Source: Chryseobacterium turcicum
GTDB lineage: Bacteria > Bacteroidota > Bacteroidia > Flavobacteriales > Weeksellaceae
Direction: 5' to 3'
Length of the DNA: 64,000 nucleotides
Assembly: GCF_021010565.1 (NCBI RefSeq)
Contig: NZ_JAJNAY010000001.1
Span: forward strand, 781,001 to 845,000
Positions 61,422 to 64,000 of the stretch are shown piece by piece; the first letter of the stretch is position 1, and every line of letters begins with the position of its first letter. Both the position numbers and the translations under genes were made by a program. The notes beneath the pieces were generated by a model. That model saw only the letters and a program-made list of their open reading frames with translations. It ran no database searches and was not told the DNA's origin.

Positions 61422-62117
61422 ATGGATAAAAGTTTTGCCCATCAAATCATAGAATTTAATCGGAATTTACAATATTCCGGGAAGTTGCCGGACGATTTTC
61501 AGGTTATCAATCCATATTTAGATAATCCTGAAACGATGGTTGTTATGAAAAAGTTTTATCATAAATATTACAACGATTCAAACCAAAGAAAATTTTTAAT
61601 CGGAATTAATCCAAGCCGGCATGGAGCAGGAGTTACTGGAGTTCCATTCACCGACACAAAACGTTTGGAAAGTATTTGCGGAATTAAAATGGAGTCGGCT
61701 CATACCCATGAGATTTCTTCAGTGTTTATATATGACATGATTGAAGCTTACGGCGGAGCAGATGAGTTTTACAGAGATATATACATTAATTCACCTTTTC
61801 CTTTGGCGATTGTCAGGAAATCGAAAGGAAACTGGATTAACGCCAATTATTATGATGATAAAGAACTTTTTAATGATGTAAAAGATTTTATGATTGATTC
61901 TTTGAAAAAACATCTCAGCTTAAATCTTGATACTTCTGAAGTCTTTATTTTAGGAACGAAAAATGCAGATTTCATCTCAAAATTAAATAAAGAAGCTCAT
62001 TTGTTTGAAAAAATGACCGTTTTAGAACATCCAAGATATATTCAACAATATAAATCCAAAGAAAAAGATTTGTATATTGATAAGTATATTTTAGCATTAA
62101 AGAACAATAAAATTTAA
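61422..62117 (+). CDS. SMUG2-like DNA glycosylase (DUF4918)
   Basis: A 231-aa protein of the uracil-DNA glycosylase superfamily, SMUG2 type, that should excise damaged pyrimidines. The catalytic motif 1 region FLIGINPSRHGAGVTGVPFT (about residues 58-77) and motif 2 region LEHPRYIQQYKSKEK near 206-220 are clear. AIVRKSKGNWINANYYDDKE lies between them. It is coupled to the DUF4241 gene by a two-base gap, and the repeat array begins directly after its stop. Confidence 0.88.
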   Translation: MDKSFAHQIIEFNRNLQYSGKLPDDFQVINPYLDNPETMVVMKKFYHKYYNDSNQRKFLIGINPSRHGAGVTGVPFTDTKRLESICGIKMESAHTHEISSVFIYDMIEAYGGADEFYRDIYINSPFPLAIVRKSKGNWINANYYDDKELFNDVKDFMIDSLKKHLSLNLDTSEVFILGTKNADFISKLNKEAHLFEKMTVLEHPRYIQQYKSKEKDLYIDKYILALKNNKI

Positions 62118-62124
62118 GATTGAA

Positions 62125-62545
62125 AAATTCAATTCGTGATGAAATTAAATTTAAGGAATAATATTTATTGAATTGTTATAATTAGATAATAGCGATAGCG
62201 TTCCTACGGAACGCGCTTCATTGTAATATTCTAATTTTCTACACAGATAAGGTTCCTCTGGAATCTGTACTTAAATGTAACTGTATGAAATCAAAGTTAC
62301 CTGAAATTTATTGTAAGAGGGAGCATTCCATAGGAATGCAATCTGTGTAGAAAATTAAGTTTGAAAAAATGGCGCGTTCCGTAGGAACGCTATATAAAAA
62401 AATAAACAATGTTAAACACATATACGTAAGTTTACATTCCGCTTATTTTTTTGCTACAAAAGAAAGAAACAATGAAATCATAGATTCAGTTTATGATAAA
62501 TTTAAGGAATAATATTTGTTTGAATTTTATAATTAGATGTTAGAG
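62125..62545. repeat. RAYT repeat array, remnants 0 and 1
   Basis: A tail remnant of the transposase gene (62130-62195) is followed by a palindrome block. The block holds AGCGTTCCTACGGAACGC at 62197, GGTTCCTCTGGAATCTG near 62250, GCATTCCATAGGAATGC near 62323 and GCGTTCCGTAGGAACGC at 62374. Then comes a deleted transposase copy (about 62400-62545) that joins the first 30 or so codons to the last dozen. Confidence 0.85.
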
Positions 62546-62896
62546 ATAGCGTTCCTACAGAACGCGCCTCATCGTCCTATTCTAATTTTCTACACAGATA
62601 AGATTCCTCTGGAATCTGTACTTAAATGTAACTCTATGAAATCAAAGTGATCTGAAATTTATTGTAAGAGGGAGCATTCCATAGGAATGCAATCTGTGTA
62701 GAAAATATCAGTTTGAAAAAATAGCGCGTTCCGTAGGAACGCTATCTAAAAATCAACAATGTTAAACACATATACGTAAGTTTACATTCCGTTTGTTTTT
62801 GCTACAAAAGAAAGAGACAATGAAATCATAGATTCAGTTTATGATAAATTTAAGGAATAATATTTGTTTGAATTTTATAATTAGATGTTAGACTAT
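62546..62896. repeat. RAYT repeat array, unit 2
   Basis: Same 350-bp unit: palindrome block beginning at 62548, then a second internally deleted transposase copy with the same deletion. Confidence 0.85.
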
Positions 62897-63109
62897 AGCG
62901 TTCCTACGGAACGCGCCTCATTGTCTTATTCTAATTTTCTACACAGATAAGATTCCTCTGGAATCTGTACTTAAATGTAACTCTATTAAATTAAAGTTAT
63001 CTGAAATTTATTGTAAGAGGGAGCATTCTGTAGGAATGCAATCTGTGTAGAAGATATTAATTTAAAAAAATGCAGTGTTCCGTAGGAACGCTATATAAAA
63101 AAATAAGAA
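62897..63109. repeat. RAYT repeat array, palindrome block before the full transposase
   Basis: Third palindrome block, with AGCGTTCCTACGGAACGC at 62897 and GTGTTCCGTAGGAACGC near 63075, ending directly before the intact gene. Confidence 0.85.
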
Positions 63110-63574
63110 ATGCCAAATACGTATACACAAATTTACATTCAGCTTGTTTTTGCTACAAAAGGGAGAGACAATAAAATCATAGATTCAGTTCGTGACGAAA
63201 TTGAAAAATATATTTGTGGAATTTTTAAAAATAAAGGGCAAAAAGTTTTGGCTATTTATGCTAATCCGGACCATATTCATATTTTTTTTAGTTATAAAAA
63301 TTTACAAATCACTATCTCAGATTTGGTGAAAATAGTCAAAACAGAATCTACAAATTTTATTAATGAAAAAAAACTGTGTTTAAATCACTTTGCATGGCAA
63401 CAAGGGTATGGAGCATTTTCTTATGCAAAAAGCCAGAAAGAGCAAGTTGTAAATTATATTTTAAATCAAGAATTGCATCATAAGAAAAAAACTTTTAAAG
63501 ATGAATATATAGAATTTTTAAATGCTTTTGAAATTGAATTTCAGGAACAATATTTGTTTGAATTTTATGATTAG
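63110..63574 (+). CDS. IS200/REP-associated tyrosine transposase (Y1 type)
   Basis: A 154-aa single-strand transposase of the IS200/RAYT superfamily. YTQIYIQLVFATKGRDNKII forms the first strand, the metal-binding HUH is in YANPDHIHIFFSYK (residues about 47-60), and the catalytic Tyr is probably in QQGYGAFSYAKSQKEQVVNY (about 102-121). RAYT enzymes act on REP palindromes. Here the gene lies within blocks of nested palindromes, and two or three copies deleted in the same way lie directly upstream, so it is likely to be the enzyme that shaped the array. Confidence 0.92.
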   Translation: MPNTYTQIYIQLVFATKGRDNKIIDSVRDEIEKYICGIFKNKGQKVLAIYANPDHIHIFFSYKNLQITISDLVKIVKTESTNFINEKKLCLNHFAWQQGYGAFSYAKSQKEQVVNYILNQELHHKKKTFKDEYIEFLNAFEIEFQEQYLFEFYD

Positions 63575-63660
63575 ATTTAGTAGATAACGTTCCTACGGAA
63601 AACGCCCTCATCGTCATATTCTAATTTTCTACACAGATATGATTCCTCTGGAATCTGCCT
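63575..63660. repeat. RAYT repeat array, right half-block
   Basis: Half of a palindrome block: ACGTTCCTACGGAA at 63587 and GATTCCTCTGGAATCTG near 63640. The complementary half is missing. Confidence 0.75.
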
Positions 63661-63693
63661 TTATGATTCAGTCTAATAATAAAAAATAAAAAT

Positions 63694-64000
63694 ATGCCCT
63701 GGAATCCCGAAGTTTACAACCAATTTAAAAATATCCGTTATCAGCCTTTTTTTGATTTAATGCAGCTTATTTCATCAGACGGTTTAAAAAAAGCAATCGA
63801 TATTGGTTGCGGAACGGGTGAACAGACGCATATTCTTTCAGAAAAGTTTACTGATGCCGAATTTTTAGGAATTGACGCTTCTGATGAAATGCTTCAGAAA
63901 TCTTTAGAATTTCAAAATAAAAATTTAAGTTTTCAGCAAAAAGCAATTGAAGAATTGTATAATTCCGAAGAAAAATGGGATTTAATTTTTAGCAATGCCG
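63694..64000 (+). CDS. SAM-dependent methyltransferase, partial (cut by window end)
   Basis: The first 102 codons of a class I methyltransferase. MPWNPEVYNQFKNIRYQPFF is followed by the SAM-binding motif I AIDIGCGTGEQTHILSEKF (about residues 35-53) and motif II FLGIDASDEMLQKSLEF. WDLIFSNA at the end of the window is motif IV. The start resembles trans-aconitate 2-methyltransferase (Tam), but the substrate cannot be confirmed from this part. The start is the ATG at 63694. Confidence 0.85.
   Translation, partial: MPWNPEVYNQFKNIRYQPFFDLMQLISSDGLKKAIDIGCGTGEQTHILSEKFTDAEFLGIDASDEMLQKSLEFQNKNLSFQQKAIEELYNSEEKWDLIFSNA

Noticed and set aside
62190..63100. CRISPR array
   Set aside because: Repeats are about 350 bp apart, contain a decayed transposase gene and palindromes, and have no cas genes nearby.

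Overview
The window is AT-rich chromosomal DNA from a member of the Flavobacteriia, most likely Chryseobacterium or a close relative in the Weeksellaceae. The support is: promoters of the Bacteroidota type (TTG or TTTG, about 19 bases, TAnnTTTG); A-rich translation starts without Shine-Dalgarno sequences; a type 9 secretion (T9SS) sorting tail; DUF5777, DUF3467, DUF2931 and DUF4241 proteins; an ISAon1-like insertion sequence; and VgrG and effector genes like those of the Bacteroidota type VI system.

Regions. 1-6.5 kb: translation and transcription core (tuf, tRNA-Trp, secE, nusG, then rplK-rplA-rplJ-rplL). A 1.4-kb insertion sequence with perfect ends and an 8-bp target duplication sits between nusG and rplK. 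6.7-15.8 kb: two paralogous three-gene cassettes separate rplL from rpoB. Each has a small exported protein ending in SVRPPP, a large secreted protein with calcium-binding thrombospondin type-3-like repeats, and a small secreted protein; both cassettes end in nearly the same terminator. 15.8-24.8 kb: a predicted promoter and a structured leader of about 220 nt precede rpoB, then rpoC and a DUF3467 gene. 24.9-28.9 kb: a Crp/Fnr regulator and an envelope operon (DUF5777 barrel, c-type cytochrome lipoprotein, YceI, ankyrin protein, DOMON-like T9SS cargo), with a GGTGA-N6-TCACC palindrome at the predicted promoter.

29-38.5 kb (minus strand): an orphan type VI island with VgrG, a DUF2931 lipoprotein, a Tle1-like phospholipase, a possible adaptor, a PAAR-like/GH19 lysozyme effector overlapping its likely immunity gene, and then a graveyard of truncated effector and immunity copies. 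No sheath, baseplate or ATPase genes are present. 38.7-46.3 kb: single genes (tandem GNAT, nucleotide pyrophosphatase-like enzyme, divergent NmrA/HxlR pair, zinc alcohol dehydrogenase, AraC regulator, carboxylesterase) separated by palindromic repeats.

46.8-60.6 kb: a phenylacetate degradation operon, paaK-E-A-B-C-D-G-H-(104 aa)-I-J-Y-esterase-Z. PaaK makes phenylacetyl-CoA, PaaABCE (with PaaD) epoxidises the ring, PaaG isomerises it, PaaZ opens and oxidises it, and PaaH/PaaJ carry out beta-oxidation; a paaF-type hydratase is not in the window. Most of its intergenic gaps hold an unusual inverted repeat built from reiterated short words. 60.7-64 kb: DUF4241 and SMUG2-like genes, a nested array of a REP-associated transposase with internally deleted copies, and the start of a methyltransferase gene cut by the window end.

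The strongest leads for undescribed biology are the SVRPPP proteins as possible translation-arrest regulators, the rpoB leader, the type VI effector/immunity graveyard, and the word-repeat hairpins of the paa operon.
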